A stretch of DNA of 64,000 bases from Agrococcus carbonis. GTDB lineage: Bacteria > Actinomycetota > Actinomycetes > Actinomycetales > Microbacteriaceae. Under the pieces are notes generated by a model. It did not search any database. It saw only the letters and a list, made by a program, of their open reading frames with translations, and had not been told where the DNA came from. Below are positions 41,942 through 51,240 of this stretch, piece by piece; within the stretch, counting starts at the first letter, position 1, and each line of letters begins with the position of its first letter. The translations under genes were made by a program, and so were the position numbers. The stretch lies in the NCBI RefSeq assembly GCF_900104705.1, contig NZ_LT629734.1:434001-498000 (forward strand). The letters are read 5' to 3'.

Positions 41942-43449
41942 GCGGGGATCCCCTTCCTGAGCGCGAGCGCGCTCCCGATGTGCGTCCTGCTCGGGCGCTC
42001 CTCGCCCGCGAGATCGGCCATGGTCCAGGCGACCCGCACGGCGCGGTCGAGCCCCCGCATCGTGAGGGTGCCCCGCTCGAGCGCGTGCTCGAGCGGCTCG
42101 AGCACGCTCGGCTCGAGCGGCAGGTGGCGGCGCAGCCACGGCCCGGGCACGTGCCCCATCGCCGTCCACCTCGTGCCGGAGAGCCTGCGGGCGGCACGCT
42201 CGCGGGCCAGCGCGACGCGCGCCGAGGCATCCGCCGTGCTGCGCCGGCTGTCGTCCTGGCCGGGCACGACGCGGTCGACGCGCACCTGCAGGTCGACACG
42301 ATCGAGCAGCGGGCCGGAGAGCCGTCCGAAGTAGCGGCGCCGCTGCTGCGGCGCGCACGTGCACTCGCCGGTGCCGAACATGCCGCACGGGCAGGGATTG
42401 GCGGCGAGCAGCAGCTGGAACCGCGCCGGGAAGGTCGCGGCGCCGGCCGCTCGATGCACCGTGATGGAGCCCGACTCGAGCGGCTGCCGCAGCATGTCGA
42501 GCACCGCCCGCGGGAACTCGGGCGCCTCGTCGAGGAAGAGGATGCCGTGGCTCGCGCGGGCCGCGGCGCCCGGTCGGATCGTGCCGGATCCGCCGCCGAC
42601 GAGCGAGACCGCGGTCGCGGAGTGGTGCGGGTGCTCGAAGGGCGGCAGCAGCTCGAGCGCCGCGGGCGCCGGCTCGCCCGAGAGCGAGCGCAGCGACGCG
42701 ACCTCGAGCGCCTGCTCCTGCGTGAGCGGCGGCAGGATCCCCGGGAGCCGCATCGCGAGCATCGACTTGCCCGCGCCGGGCGGGCCGACCATCAGCAGGT
42801 GATGGGCGCCGGCTGCGGCGATCTCGAGCGCGTCGATCGCCGCGCGGTTGCCGACGACGTCGGCGAGGTCGAGCGCGGCGTGCGCTCGCTCGGGCGCGGG
42901 CGCCGCGGGCACCGGTTCGACGGGGTCGGGGTCGAGCTGCGCGCCGAGCAGGGCCGCGGCGTGGGCGAGGCTCGGAGCGGCGAGCACGCGCAGCTCGGGG
43001 ACGAGCGCCGCCTCGTCGGCCGAGGCGCTCGGCACGACGAGCCGACGCATGCCCGCCTCGGCAGCGGCGCGCGCGAGCGGCAGCGTGCCGGGCACGGGCC
43101 GCAGCCTCCCGTCGAGCCCGAGCTCGCCCAGGAGCGCCGTCTCGCCGTCGTCGGGCGGCACGACGCCGGAGGCCCGCAGCACCGCGATCGCCATCGCGAG
43201 GTCGAAGTGCGTGCCCGCCTTCGGCAGCGACGCGGGCGTGAGGTTGATGACCACTCGGCCGCTCGGCGCGGTGAGCCCCATGCGCGCGATCGCGCTCCAG
43301 GTGCGGTGCCGCGCCTGCTGCACGGCCGGTCCGGGCAGCCCGACGATGTGGACGACCGGGAGGCCCGAGGAGGCGTGCACCTCGATCTGCACTCCGACGC
43401 CGGCGAGGCCCATGAGCGCGACGCACTCGGCGCGGCCGAACCCGCTCAC
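41938..43449 (-). CDS. comM: YifB/ComM family Mg-chelatase-like AAA ATPase
   Basis: 503 residues. ComM is a hexameric branch-migration helicase that helps integrate transformed DNA. The N-terminal Lon-like domain has VQIEVHASSGLPVVHIVGLPG. The AAA core has Walker A GPPGAGKSML (near residue 230), Walker B ILFLDEAPEF and LLAANPCPCG. A four-cysteine group CPCGMFGTGECTC and the C-terminal TMRGLDRAVRVAWTMADL follow. The GTG start overlaps the yraN stop. Confidence 0.94.
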   Translation of the reverse strand: MSGFGRAECVALMGLAGVGVQIEVHASSGLPVVHIVGLPGPAVQQARHRTWSAIARMGLTAPSGRVVINLTPASLPKAGTHFDLAMAIAVLRASGVVPPDDGETALLGELGLDGRLRPVPGTLPLARAAAEAGMRRLVVPSASADEAALVPELRVLAAPSLAHAAALLGAQLDPDPVEPVPAAPAPERAHAALDLADVVGNRAAIDALEIAAAGAHHLLMVGPPGAGKSMLAMRLPGILPPLTQEQALEVASLRSLSGEPAPAALELLPPFEHPHHSATAVSLVGGGSGTIRPGAAARASHGILFLDEAPEFPRAVLDMLRQPLESGSITVHRAAGAATFPARFQLLLAANPCPCGMFGTGECTCAPQQRRRYFGRLSGPLLDRVDLQVRVDRVVPGQDDSRRSTADASARVALARERAARRLSGTRWTAMGHVPGPWLRRHLPLEPSVLEPLEHALERGTLTMRGLDRAVRVAWTMADLAGEERPSRTHIGSALALRKGIPA

Positions 43450-43799
43450 GCGATGCCCCGCAGGTGCTCGACGCGCCAGCTGCCGGAGCGCGGCGCGATC
43501 ACGCCCACCGCATCCATGCGCAGCGGCCCGCGGCGACCCGTCTTCTCGAGCCACAGGCCGGCGAGCCGGCGCAGCCGCGCGACCTTCGCGGGCGTGATGG
43601 CCTCGAACGGGTGGCCGAAGCCGAGGCCCCGGCGCGTCTTCACCTCGACGAAGACGATGGTGTCGCCGTCGAGCGCGACGATGTCGAGCTCGCCGTGCGC
43701 GCAGCGCCACCGGCGGTCGACGATGCGCATGCCCGCGCGCTCGAGATGCACGCTCGCGGCGGCCTCGCCGTCGAGCCCCAGCTGATCCTTCGCTCGCAT
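43446..43799 (-). CDS. UPF0102 family nuclease-like protein YraN
   Basis: 117 residues, the family length. The PD-(D/E)xK-like core is clear: MRIVDRRWRCAHGELDIVALDG, then VFVEVKTRR with Glu and Lys of the catalytic triad. A structure-specific nuclease or Holliday-junction-resolvase-like role is suspected for the family and unproven. It leads the yraN-comM-dprA operon with 4-nt overlaps. Confidence 0.92.
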   Translation of the reverse strand: MRAKDQLGLDGEAAASVHLERAGMRIVDRRWRCAHGELDIVALDGDTIVFVEVKTRRGLGFGHPFEAITPAKVARLRRLAGLWLEKTGRRGPLRMDAVGVIAPRSGSWRVEHLRGIA

Positions 43800-43880
43800 G
43801 GCGGCAGGAAAGCGGATGCGCGGCGGGGCGCGGCGCGCGCGGCGCGCGTGCTGTGGAGAACGGGGCCTCAGCCCCGCGGC

Positions 43881-44204
43881 TCACTCCTCGATCGCGAGGT
43901 CCTTCGGCAGCTCGAGGTCGCGCGACGCGAGCGACTCGACGTTGACGTCCTTGAACGTGAGCACGCGCGCCGACTTGATGAAGCGGTCGGAGCGGTAGAT
44001 GTCCCACACCCATACGTCGGTCATCTCGAGCTCGAAGTAGAAGTCGGAGCCCGCGTCGTGCCGGGTGACCTTCACGTCGTTTGCCAGGTAGAAGCGCCGC
44101 TCGGTCTCGACGACGTGCTTGAACATGCCCACCACGTCGCGATACTCCTTGAACAGCGCCAGCTCGACCTCGCGGTCGTAGTCTTCGATGTCCTCGGGTT
44201 CCAC
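43881..44204 (-). CDS. DUF2469 family protein
   Basis: 107 residues. It is a highly conserved actinobacterial family (Rv2901c-like) of unknown function, usually near rnhB/lepB/yraN as here. Seen: EDYDREVELALFKEYRDVV, FKHVVETERRFYLAND and FELEMTDVWVWDIYR. It is acidic, with no membrane segment. The GTG start is 6 nt behind TAGGAT on the minus strand (44211-44216), so a leaderless mRNA is likely. Confidence 0.92.
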   Translation of the reverse strand: MEPEDIEDYDREVELALFKEYRDVVGMFKHVVETERRFYLANDVKVTRHDAGSDFYFELEMTDVWVWDIYRSDRFIKSARVLTFKDVNVESLASRDLELPKDLAIEE

Positions 44205-44338
44205 CCCGCCATCCTATGGCCCAGCGCAGGAGCCGGCGTCCGCTGAAGATTCCTCCAAGACATCGGTCGCCCCGGGAACGCCGATGCGCCACGGCGTAGA
44301 TTCGTATCCGGAAGAAATGCTCGTCGAGGGGAGACGCG

Positions 44339-46159
44339 GTGCGGAGCATCCTTGCCGTCGCGGCCCTCATCGCCGCGCTCGCGCTCGGCGCCGGCACGCT
44401 CTCCCCCGCACCCGCGACCGCCGCGCCGGCGGCCTCCAGCTCCGGCGGCAGCGGCGGCCTCGTCATCGTCCTCGACGCATCCGGCTCGATGGCCGATCCG
44501 ACGCCCGACGGCGGCACGCGCATCGCGGCCGCGCAGCAGGCGCTCGGCGCCGTGATCGACGACCTGCCGGCGCGCAACCGCGTCGGCATGCGCGTGTTCG
44601 GCGCGACCGTGCCGAGCGGCGGCCAGGGCTCGTGCTCCGACTCCCAGCTGCTCGTGCCGCTCGGCACGGGCAACCACGACGCGCTCCGGGATGCGGTCGA
44701 CCGCTACCGGCCGTACGGCGAGACGCCGATCGGCTACGCGCTGCAGCAGGCCGCGGGCGATCTCGGCGATGGCGGCCGTCGCGGCATCCTGCTCGTCTCC
44801 GACGGGCTCGCGACGTGCAGCCCCGACCCGTGCTCGGTCGCGGCCGACCTCACCCAGGACGACCCGGACCTGCGCATCGACGTCATCGGCTTCGACGTCG
44901 ACGCGGCCGCGCGGCAGCAGCTGCAGTGCGTCGCCGACCGCGGCCGCGGCGACTACCTCGACGTCTCGGAGGCCGACAGCCTCCAGCACGCGCTCGAGCG
45001 GCTCTCGACGCGCGCGTTCCGGCCCTTCGGCGTCGTCGGCGAGAGCGTCGCAGGTGCCGCGTCGGCCGACGGCGCCCCGCAGCTCCTGCCCGGCCAGCAG
45101 TACGTCGACGAGGTCGCGCCGGAGACGACCGCCCTCACGTACCTCGTGCCCCGCGAGACGACCGGCTCCACCATCCACGTCGGCCTCACCGGCCGCCTGC
45201 CGCAGGCAGGCAGCCTCACGCTGCAGGCGACCCTCGCGACGCCCGAGGGCACCGCGTGCGATGCGACGACGATCACGGCGCTCGGCGAGGACCGCTACTC
45301 GGTCTTCACGGGCCGCGTGAGCGCCGCCGAGGGGAGCCCCGCCCACGCGTGCGCGACCGCTGAGCAGCTCGTGCTGACCGTCGAGTCGCAGACGCCGCCC
45401 GAGGCGCTCGTACCCTTCGAGCTGCGCATCGCCGAGAACCCGTGGCCGAGCAACGCCTCGGCGCTCCCCCGCCCCGACGACGCGCAGCGCGGCTGGGAGC
45501 TCGCGACCGCCGCCGACGGCGCCGCCGGCCCCGCGGTGGGCGGGTCGAGCCTCAACGACGCGCCCGAGATCGCGCCGGGCTCCTACACGAGCGACATGCT
45601 GCCGAGCGAGTTCCAGTTCTTCCGCGTGCCGGTCGCGTGGGGCCAGTCGGTGCGCGTGCAGGCGAGCCTCGACCCCGACATGCCCGTGCCTGCCGACGCG
45701 TGGGGCATCCTGCAGGTGCTCGACCCCGTCGGCGCCGACGTCGCGGCGCTGCTCGCGACGACCGCGGACGGCACTCGCTGGGCAGCCCCCCTCGCGGAGC
45801 CCGGCGCGGCGGTCGCGGTGACGACGGCCCCGGTGCGCTGGGACGGCGACCCCGGCCAGGTCAAGCGGCCGCTGCTCGACGGCGAGTACATCGTCGCGGT
45901 CGGCTTCGAGGCGGCGGAGGGCACGACGCCGACGCCCATGACGATCACGATCGAGGTCGTCGGCGAGGCGACGGGCGCCCCCGACTACTCCGGCGCTCCC
46001 GACGCCGCTCCTGCGGCCCGCGGCGAGGCCGCGCCGGCCACGCTCGACCCCGCCTCGTGGCGCGCGCTCATCGCCTTCGCGATCGGCGGGCTCGTCGTCA
46101 TCGCGGTCATCGTGCTCGTCGTGTGGCTCTGGCGCCGAGGCATCCGCCGCTACGTCTGA
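44339..46159 (+). CDS. VWA-domain secreted/membrane protein
   Basis: 606 residues. A signal peptide (ILAVAALIAALALGAGTLSPAPATA) is followed by a von Willebrand A domain with an intact MIDAS start LDASGSMAD, the ETPIGYAL threonine loop and LLVSDGLAT. Then come a long beta-rich extracellular part (residues about 230-560) and a C-terminal membrane helix (ALIAFAIGGLVVIAVIVLVVWLW). The role is unknown; a cell-surface adhesion or envelope-complex function is likely. GAGGGGAG precedes the GTG. A GGAAC-N15-CGTA pattern at 44275-44298 may be an ECF-sigma promoter. Confidence 0.85.
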   Translation: MRSILAVAALIAALALGAGTLSPAPATAAPAASSSGGSGGLVIVLDASGSMADPTPDGGTRIAAAQQALGAVIDDLPARNRVGMRVFGATVPSGGQGSCSDSQLLVPLGTGNHDALRDAVDRYRPYGETPIGYALQQAAGDLGDGGRRGILLVSDGLATCSPDPCSVAADLTQDDPDLRIDVIGFDVDAAARQQLQCVADRGRGDYLDVSEADSLQHALERLSTRAFRPFGVVGESVAGAASADGAPQLLPGQQYVDEVAPETTALTYLVPRETTGSTIHVGLTGRLPQAGSLTLQATLATPEGTACDATTITALGEDRYSVFTGRVSAAEGSPAHACATAEQLVLTVESQTPPEALVPFELRIAENPWPSNASALPRPDDAQRGWELATAADGAAGPAVGGSSLNDAPEIAPGSYTSDMLPSEFQFFRVPVAWGQSVRVQASLDPDMPVPADAWGILQVLDPVGADVAALLATTADGTRWAAPLAEPGAAVAVTTAPVRWDGDPGQVKRPLLDGEYIVAVGFEAAEGTTPTPMTITIEVVGEATGAPDYSGAPDAAPAARGEAAPATLDPASWRALIAFAIGGLVVIAVIVLVVWLWRRGIRRYV

Positions 46160-46202
46160 GCACCGAGCGCCGCGCGTGCGCGGCGGCCGGGGCGCGGATG
46201 CG

Positions 46203-46829
46203 TCAGCGCAGCCAGGTGCGACGGTGCAGCGCCGTCGGGCCGAGCTCGGCGATCGCCGCGAGGTGCGCCGCGGAGCCGTAGCCCTTGTTGGAGTGCCAGG
46301 CGTAGCCGGGATGGTCGCCGTCGGCGGCGACCATCCGCGCGTCCCGCTCGACCTTCGCGACGAGCGCCGCGCCGGAGACCGACGCGCAGTCGCGGTCGGC
46401 CTTCGCGCGCAGGATCGTGCGCACCGGCGCGCGCAGCGCCGGCGCGAGCCAGTCGTGGGTGCCGTCGAGGAGGATGGCGCTCCGCGGCACGTCGATGCCC
46501 GCCGCGTGCAGCGCCACGAGCGCGCGGCGCCCGGCGAGGCCGAGCGCGACCTGGATGCCGTAGCGGTCGATCTCGTCGTTGCTCGCGTGCCCGACGGCGC
46601 TCACGCCCCACTCGCGCACGAGCGGCGCGGTCGCGGTGCGCCGCAGCGCCGTCATCGTCTTCGAGTCGCGCAGGTGCTCGGGCTGCGCGCCGCAGTCGGC
46701 CCGCAGCGCGAGCGCGCCGACGCTCACGGGGCCCGCGAGGGCACCCCGGCCGACCTCGTCCATGCCGATGACGTGCGACGCATCCGCCCACAGGGCCTGC
46801 TCGGCCTCGAGCGTCGGGACGGCGACCAT
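46203..46829 (-). CDS. rnhB: Ribonuclease HII
   Basis: 208 residues. It removes ribonucleotides from DNA. Seen: IGMDEVGRGALAGPVSVGA with the first Asp-Glu pair, LRDSKTM, ILLDGTHDWL and KADRDCASVSGAALVAKVERD with the further acidic residues. All four catalytic carboxylates can be placed. It lies 13 nt downstream of lepB in the same direction, the common lepB-rnhB pair. Confidence 0.95.
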   Translation of the reverse strand: MVAVPTLEAEQALWADASHVIGMDEVGRGALAGPVSVGALALRADCGAQPEHLRDSKTMTALRRTATAPLVREWGVSAVGHASNDEIDRYGIQVALGLAGRRALVALHAAGIDVPRSAILLDGTHDWLAPALRAPVRTILRAKADRDCASVSGAALVAKVERDARMVAADGDHPGYAWHSNKGYGSAAHLAAIAELGPTALHRRTWLR

Positions 46830-46842
46830 CAGCGCGCCGCCA

Positions 46843-47610
46843 TCAGTGGGCCACCGCCTGCGGCAGCACCGCCTCGGGCTCGGCCGCCTGCGGCTCGACG
46901 CCCACGAACGACTGATCGTGGCTGTCGAGCCACGTCCACCGCTCCATCGGCCATGAGATGAGGATCGCGCGGCCCACGACCGACTCCATCGGCACGAAGC
47001 CGTCGCCGGGCCCGTCCATGTGCGCGCGCGAGTCGCCCGAGTGGTTGCGGTTGTCGCCCATGACCCACAGCTGGCCCTCGGGCACCGTCACCTCGAACGG
47101 GATGGAGCTCGCGGGCTGGCCCGGCTGGTCGAGGTGCAGGTAGGGCTCGTCGATCGGCACGCCGTTGATGAGCAGCTGGCCGAAGTCGTTGCAGCACTCG
47201 ACGGTGTCGCCCGGGAGCCCGATGACGCGCTTGATGAGGTAGCCGTGGTCGTCCTCGGGCGCGAGCCCCACGAACGTCAGGAACCAGTCGACGGCGCCCG
47301 CGAGCCCGGTCTCGGGCTCCTGCTCGGGCTCGGGGAGCCAGCCGCCCGGATCCTCGAACACGACGACGTCGCCGTGCCCGACCGGGATCAGCGCAGGCGT
47401 CAGCAGGCTCACGATGATGCGGTCGTCGACCTGCAGGGTGTCGTTCATGGACTCCGACGGAATCCAGAACGGCCGGATCAGGAACGTCTTGACCAGGAAG
47501 GAGATGAGCAGCGCGATGAGGAAGATGACGACGATGTCGCGCAGGAAGAGCAGCGCGCTCTTCGCACCGCGAGCCCGAGCGGCTCCTGCGGCCCCAGCCG
47601 TCTCCGTCAT
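46843..47610 (-). CDS. lepB: Signal peptidase I
   Basis: 255 residues. It cleaves signal peptides of Sec substrates. A single N-terminal membrane helix (IVVIFLIALLISFLVKTFLI) is followed by the catalytic Ser in IPSESMNDTL, the Lys in YLIKRVIGLPGD, and the GDNRNHSGDSR signature. An acidic insert of about 30 residues (GGWLPEPEQEPE) sits between Ser and Lys boxes, as is common in actinobacteria. AAAGGGCGGGG precedes the ATG, and TAGACT lies further upstream. Confidence 0.95.
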   Translation of the reverse strand: MTETAGAAGAARARGAKSALLFLRDIVVIFLIALLISFLVKTFLIRPFWIPSESMNDTLQVDDRIIVSLLTPALIPVGHGDVVVFEDPGGWLPEPEQEPETGLAGAVDWFLTFVGLAPEDDHGYLIKRVIGLPGDTVECCNDFGQLLINGVPIDEPYLHLDQPGQPASSIPFEVTVPEGQLWVMGDNRNHSGDSRAHMDGPGDGFVPMESVVGRAILISWPMERWTWLDSHDQSFVGVEPQAAEPEAVLPQAVAH

Positions 47611-47705
47611 CCCCGCCCTTTCGCCTCGGCAAGTCTAGGCGCGCGCCGATGCCGTCGGGCCCGGGCGCGCGCCGCGTCGCATCACGATTCGGCGACGAAA
47701 GCGAA

Positions 47706-47734
47706 GGGCGGGGCCGGCATCGCCGACCCCGCCC
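47706..47734 (-). terminator. Terminator after rplS
   Basis: A 13-pair stem with one mismatch (47706-47718 with 47722-47734) and a 3-nt loop. It begins 15 nt past the rplS stop on the minus strand and ends the L19 transcript before lepB. Confidence 0.8.
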
Positions 47735-47749
47735 CGTGCGCGCGTGCGC

Positions 47750-48097
47750 TCAGCCGACGCGCTTCTCGCGGATCTTGGCGGCCTTGCCGCGCAGGCCGCG
47801 CAGGTAGTAGAGCTTCGCGCGGCGCACGTCGCCGCGGCTCACGATCTCGATCTTGTCGACGACCGGCGAGTGCACCGGGAAGGTGCGCTCGACGCCGACC
47901 TGGAACGAGACCTTGCGGACGGTGAAGGTCTCGCGCACGCCGTGGCCAGAGCGGCCGAGGACGATGCCCTGGAAGACCTGCACGCGCGAGCGCGAGCCCT
48001 CGATGATGTTCACGTGCACCTTGACGGTGTCGCCGGGGCGGAAGTCGGGGACGTCGGCCTTGAGGCTCGCGGCGTCGACCTTGTCGAGGATGTGCAT
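47750..48097 (-). CDS. rplS: 50S ribosomal protein L19
   Basis: 115 residues, the family length. Seen: [49 protein letters not shown] and the basic C-terminus [22 protein letters not shown]. It is a separate transcript here: 185 bp (48098-48282) lie upstream without a gene and presumably hold its promoter and leader. Confidence 0.97.
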   Translation of the reverse strand: MHILDKVDAASLKADVPDFRPGDTVKVHVNIIEGSRSRVQVFQGIVLGRSGHGVRETFTVRKVSFQVGVERTFPVHSPVVDKIEIVSRGDVRRAKLYYLRGLRGKAAKIREKRVG

Positions 48098-48282
48098 GGT
48101 GTGTCGCTCTCTGCAGCCGCCACAGGTCGGCCGCTACGGGATGGTGAAGTCATGGATGCGGTGCCCGCGTCCGCTCCCCCGTGGCAGAGGCCCGCCGTGC
48201 AGGCGGGAACGCGTGTGGCACCAGCGATCCATCCTGCCATATGCGCGCGGCGCGCGCCAACGCATCCCCCGCCGGGCCGCGT

Positions 48283-48909
48283 TCAGCGGTGCGGCTCGTC
48301 GTCGTCGATGCTGATGACGCGGCCGGACTGCGGGCCGTCGATGGGCGAGAACGTCGCGTCGGCCTGGCGCGCGCGCTGCTCGAGCAGCGGCGACTGCAGA
48401 TCCTGCACGACGCGCTCGACGCGGCGGCGGGTCTCGCGGCCGAGCTCGACCACCTGCAGCCAGAAGATCACGATGCCGCCGATGATCGTCACCATGACGC
48501 CGATGGCGGTGAACGACTGCGAGGCGGTGAGCCACCCGTCGCCGAACCACGCCGTGAGCGCGCTCCCCGTGCGGCCGCCCGCGGTGTCGACGACGGTGAA
48601 GCCGAGCAGCGCGATGACGAGGAGCCACGGTCCGATGAGGCGCACGTCGCGCCAGGTGACGGCGCGAGGGCGGCGCACCTCCTTGCGCGCGATCGTGATG
48701 CCGACGACGCCGCCGATCAGGATCGCGAGCCCCGGGCCGAGGAACGCCTGCAGCAGCAGCGCGTCGCCGAGCGGCGCGCCGGCGAGCGCGCGGCCGAACA
48801 TGATCCACGCCGGCAGCACGACGATGGCGCCGACCATGGCCCAGAAGAAGCCGCGCAGCGCCCAGTGCCGCGGGGCAGCCGCGGGCTGCTCGGTAGGGGT
48901 GCCTGCCAT
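48283..48909 (-). CDS. Hypothetical membrane protein
   Basis: 208 residues. Four membrane helices are visible: GFFWAMVGAIVVLPAWIMFG, GPGLAILIGGVVGITIA, IGPWLLVIALLGFTVV and FTAIGVMVTIIGGIVIFWLQVV. A charged C-terminal cytosolic tail (ETRRRVERVVQDLQSPLLEQ) follows. I do not recognise the family. The ATG lies 6 nt behind TAGCCT (48916-48921, minus strand). It sits between trmD and rplS, where it may be only a neighbour. Confidence 0.75.
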   Translation of the reverse strand: MAGTPTEQPAAAPRHWALRGFFWAMVGAIVVLPAWIMFGRALAGAPLGDALLLQAFLGPGLAILIGGVVGITIARKEVRRPRAVTWRDVRLIGPWLLVIALLGFTVVDTAGGRTGSALTAWFGDGWLTASQSFTAIGVMVTIIGGIVIFWLQVVELGRETRRRVERVVQDLQSPLLEQRARQADATFSPIDGPQSGRVISIDDDEPHR

Positions 48910-48982
48910 GCTCCGAGGCTAACGCGGCAGGTTGTGGGCGCGCCGCGCTGTTCGCTGACGGCTGGCGCCCGCGAGCGCCGGC

Positions 48983-49675
48983 TCAGCGGTCGTCGGGCAG
49001 CAGGTCGGGGCGCACCCGACGCGTGCGCTCGAGCGCCTGCTCGCGCCGCCAGGCGGCCACGGCCGCGTGGTTGCCGCTGCGCAGCACCTCGGGCACCTCG
49101 AGCCCGCGCCACACCTGCGGCTTCGTGTACGACGGATGCTCGAGCAGGCCGTCCTCGTGGCTCTCCTCGACGAGGCTCTCGGGGTTCCCGACGACGCCCG
49201 GCACGAGCCGGCCGATGGCCTCGATCATCGCCATCGCGGCCACCTCGCCGCCGTTGAGCACGTAGTCGCCGAGGCTCACCTCGAGCACGCGCGCGCGGGT
49301 CGCGGCGTGCTCGGCGACGCGCGCGTCGATGCCCTCGTAGCGTCCGCACGCGAACAGCAGGTGCGACTCGGCCGCGAGCTCGCGCGCGAGCGCCTGGGTG
49401 AACGGCACACCCGCGGGCGTCGGCAGGATGACGAGCGCATCCGTCTCGTCGCCGAGGAGCGCGTCGAGCGCCTCGCCCCAGGGCTCCGGCTTCATGACCA
49501 TGCCCGCGCCGCCGCCGTAGGGGGTGTCGTCCACGGTGCGGTGGCGGTCGTGGGTCCACTGCCGCAGGTCGTGCACGCCGAGCTCGAGCAGGCCGTCGCG
49601 GCGGGCGCGGCCGAGCAGCGAGACGTCGAGCACCCCGAAGAACTCGGGGAAGATCGTGACGATGTCGACGCGCAC
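48983..49675 (-). CDS. trmD: tRNA (guanine-N1)-methyltransferase
   Basis: 230 residues. It methylates G37 and prevents frameshifting. Seen: [35 protein letters not shown] and the SPOUT knot [15 protein letters not shown], with the C-terminal [14 protein letters not shown]. The GTG start lies 2 nt after the rimM stop, so the two are translated together. Confidence 0.96.
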   Translation of the reverse strand: MRVDIVTIFPEFFGVLDVSLLGRARRDGLLELGVHDLRQWTHDRHRTVDDTPYGGGAGMVMKPEPWGEALDALLGDETDALVILPTPAGVPFTQALARELAAESHLLFACGRYEGIDARVAEHAATRARVLEVSLGDYVLNGGEVAAMAMIEAIGRLVPGVVGNPESLVEESHEDGLLEHPSYTKPQVWRGLEVPEVLRSGNHAAVAAWRREQALERTRRVRPDLLPDDR

Positions 49676-49677
49676 GG

Positions 49678-50361
49678 CTACCCGCGCTCGGGCGAGTCGG
49701 CCTCGGCGGATGCGTCGGACGCGTCGGGCGCGTCGGCGCGGTCGGCGGATGCGTCGGCGGCATGGGCCGCGGGCGCGTCGGGCTGTGCCTGGGCGTCGGG
49801 CGCATCGCCGTCGCGGTCGTCCGCGTCGTCGAGCTCCTCGAACAGGCCCGGCGGCGGGGTGACCGTGACGCGACCGGCGCGCAGGTCGACCTCGGGCACG
49901 AGCTGCTTGACGAACGGCACCATGACCTCGCGGCCCTCGTGCTCGACGATCAGCACGTCCTGCGCGGGGAGGGCGTCGACGCGCACGATGCGGCCGATGC
50001 GCTCGCCTTCGCGCCACACCTCGAGGCCGGCGAGCTGGTGCACGTACCACGCGTCGGGCTCGGCGGGCAGCTCGGTGGGATCCTGCTCGACCCAGAGCAC
50101 CGCCTTGACGAGCGACTCCGCCTCGGTGCGATCGGTGACCCCGGCGAAGAACGCCACGGGCGTGCCGTTGTAGATGCGCAGCTCGACGAGCTCGATCGAC
50201 TTGCCGTGCCACTTCGACGACGTCGGCACCTGCAGCGCGAAGCGCGCGCCGGGCACGAAGCGCCGGCCGGGGTCGTCGGTGTAGAGCTCGACCTTGATGG
50301 CGCCCTTGAGCCCGTGGGCGCGCGTGAGCCGGCCGACGCGCAGCTGGGTGCGCGCGGGCAC
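49678..50361 (-). CDS. rimM: Ribosome maturation factor RimM, with acidic tail
   Basis: 227 residues. It helps assemble the 30S head around S19. The N-terminal domain has [20 protein letters not shown] and the PRC-barrel has [29 protein letters not shown] and [10 protein letters not shown] tail of about 50 residues is almost only Asp/Ala/Pro, longer than usual. The GTG at 50361 sits 7 nt after the stop of the KH gene and gives the family N-terminus. Confidence 0.95.
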   Translation of the reverse strand: MPARTQLRVGRLTRAHGLKGAIKVELYTDDPGRRFVPGARFALQVPTSSKWHGKSIELVELRIYNGTPVAFFAGVTDRTEAESLVKAVLWVEQDPTELPAEPDAWYVHQLAGLEVWREGERIGRIVRVDALPAQDVLIVEHEGREVMVPFVKQLVPEVDLRAGRVTVTPPPGLFEELDDADDRDGDAPDAQAQPDAPAAHAADASADRADAPDASDASAEADSPERG

Positions 50362-50368
50362 GGCCGGC

Positions 50369-50605
50369 CTAGCGATCGGTGTCCACCACGTCCACGCGGA
50401 CGCGGCGTCCTCCGGGGAGCGCACCGATCACGGTGCGCAGGGCGCCGGCCGTGCGGCCGCCGCGCCCGATGACGCGGCCGAGGTCCTCGGGGTGCACGCG
50501 CACCTCGAGGACCTCGCCGCGCTGCGTGTCGCGCGAGTCGACGCGCACGTCGTCCGGGCGATCGACGATCCCCGTGACGAGGTGCTCGAGCGCATCGCGC
50601 AGCAT
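50369..50605 (-). CDS. khpA: KH-domain RNA-binding protein (KhpA-like)
   Basis: 78 residues, a single KH domain. The RNA-binding loop is seen in GRVIGRGGRTAGALRTVI, with the GxxG turn (GRGG). It is one of the small KH proteins that partner KhpB and bind many RNAs. It lies between rpsP and rimM, as in most Gram-positive bacteria. The start is fixed by the ATG 2 nt behind the rpsP stop. Confidence 0.93.
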   Translation of the reverse strand: MLRDALEHLVTGIVDRPDDVRVDSRDTQRGEVLEVRVHPEDLGRVIGRGGRTAGALRTVIGALPGGRRVRVDVVDTDR

Positions 50606-50607
50606 GC

Positions 50608-51057
50608 TCAGGACTCGGTCTTCTCGGCCTCGTCGGCGGCCGCCGACTCGGTCTCGGTCGACTCGGCCTCGGCGGGCGCCTCGGCAGCGGGGGCCTCGGC
50701 CGGCTTCTCGGCCTTGGGCTTCAGCACCGGCTTCTTGGCCTCGTCGGCGACGAACGCCTTCTTGCCCTCGGGAGCCTTGACCTGGCTCTCCGTGGGGCCC
50801 TCGCCCGTGAACTTGCCCCAGTCGCCCGTGAGCTTGAGGAGCGCCGCGACCTGCTCGGTCGGCTGCGCGCCGACGCCGAGCCAGTACTGCGCGCGCTCGC
50901 TGTCGATGTCGATGAGCGAGGGGTTCTCGGTCGGGTGGTACTTCCCGATCTCCTCGATCACGCGGCCATCGCGCTTGGTGCGCGAGTCGGCGACGACGAC
51001 GCGGTAGAAGGGCGCACGGATCTTGCCGAAGCGCTTCAGACGGATCTTGACTGCCAC
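50608..51057 (-). CDS. rpsP: 30S ribosomal protein S16, with extended tail
   Basis: 149 residues. The core of about 85 residues has [22 protein letters not shown] split over adjacent motifs, and [13 protein letters not shown]. The rest is a Lys- then Ala/Glu/Pro-rich tail ([19 protein letters not shown]). The start is GTG. It is first in rpsP-khpA-rimM-trmD. A region of 183 bp separates it from the divergent YbdK gene and must hold both promoters. Confidence 0.96.
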   Translation of the reverse strand: MAVKIRLKRFGKIRAPFYRVVVADSRTKRDGRVIEEIGKYHPTENPSLIDIDSERAQYWLGVGAQPTEQVAALLKLTGDWGKFTGEGPTESQVKAPEGKKAFVADEAKKPVLKPKAEKPAEAPAAEAPAEAESTETESAAADEAEKTES

Positions 51058-51240
51058 AGTTCTCCTGCTTTGTGTTCTCGTGGTTGCACCGCGGCCTGCG
51101 CACGTGGGGTTGCGCGACCCGCAAAGCTCGGTGAGCGTCCGCGCGCCGGATAGAGGGTCGGGGCGCGTGCTCGACCCCCCATTCTGGCACATCTGGCGGC
51201 GACTCGCGCGTCATCCAGGCGCGGGCCCTACAGTCGACCC

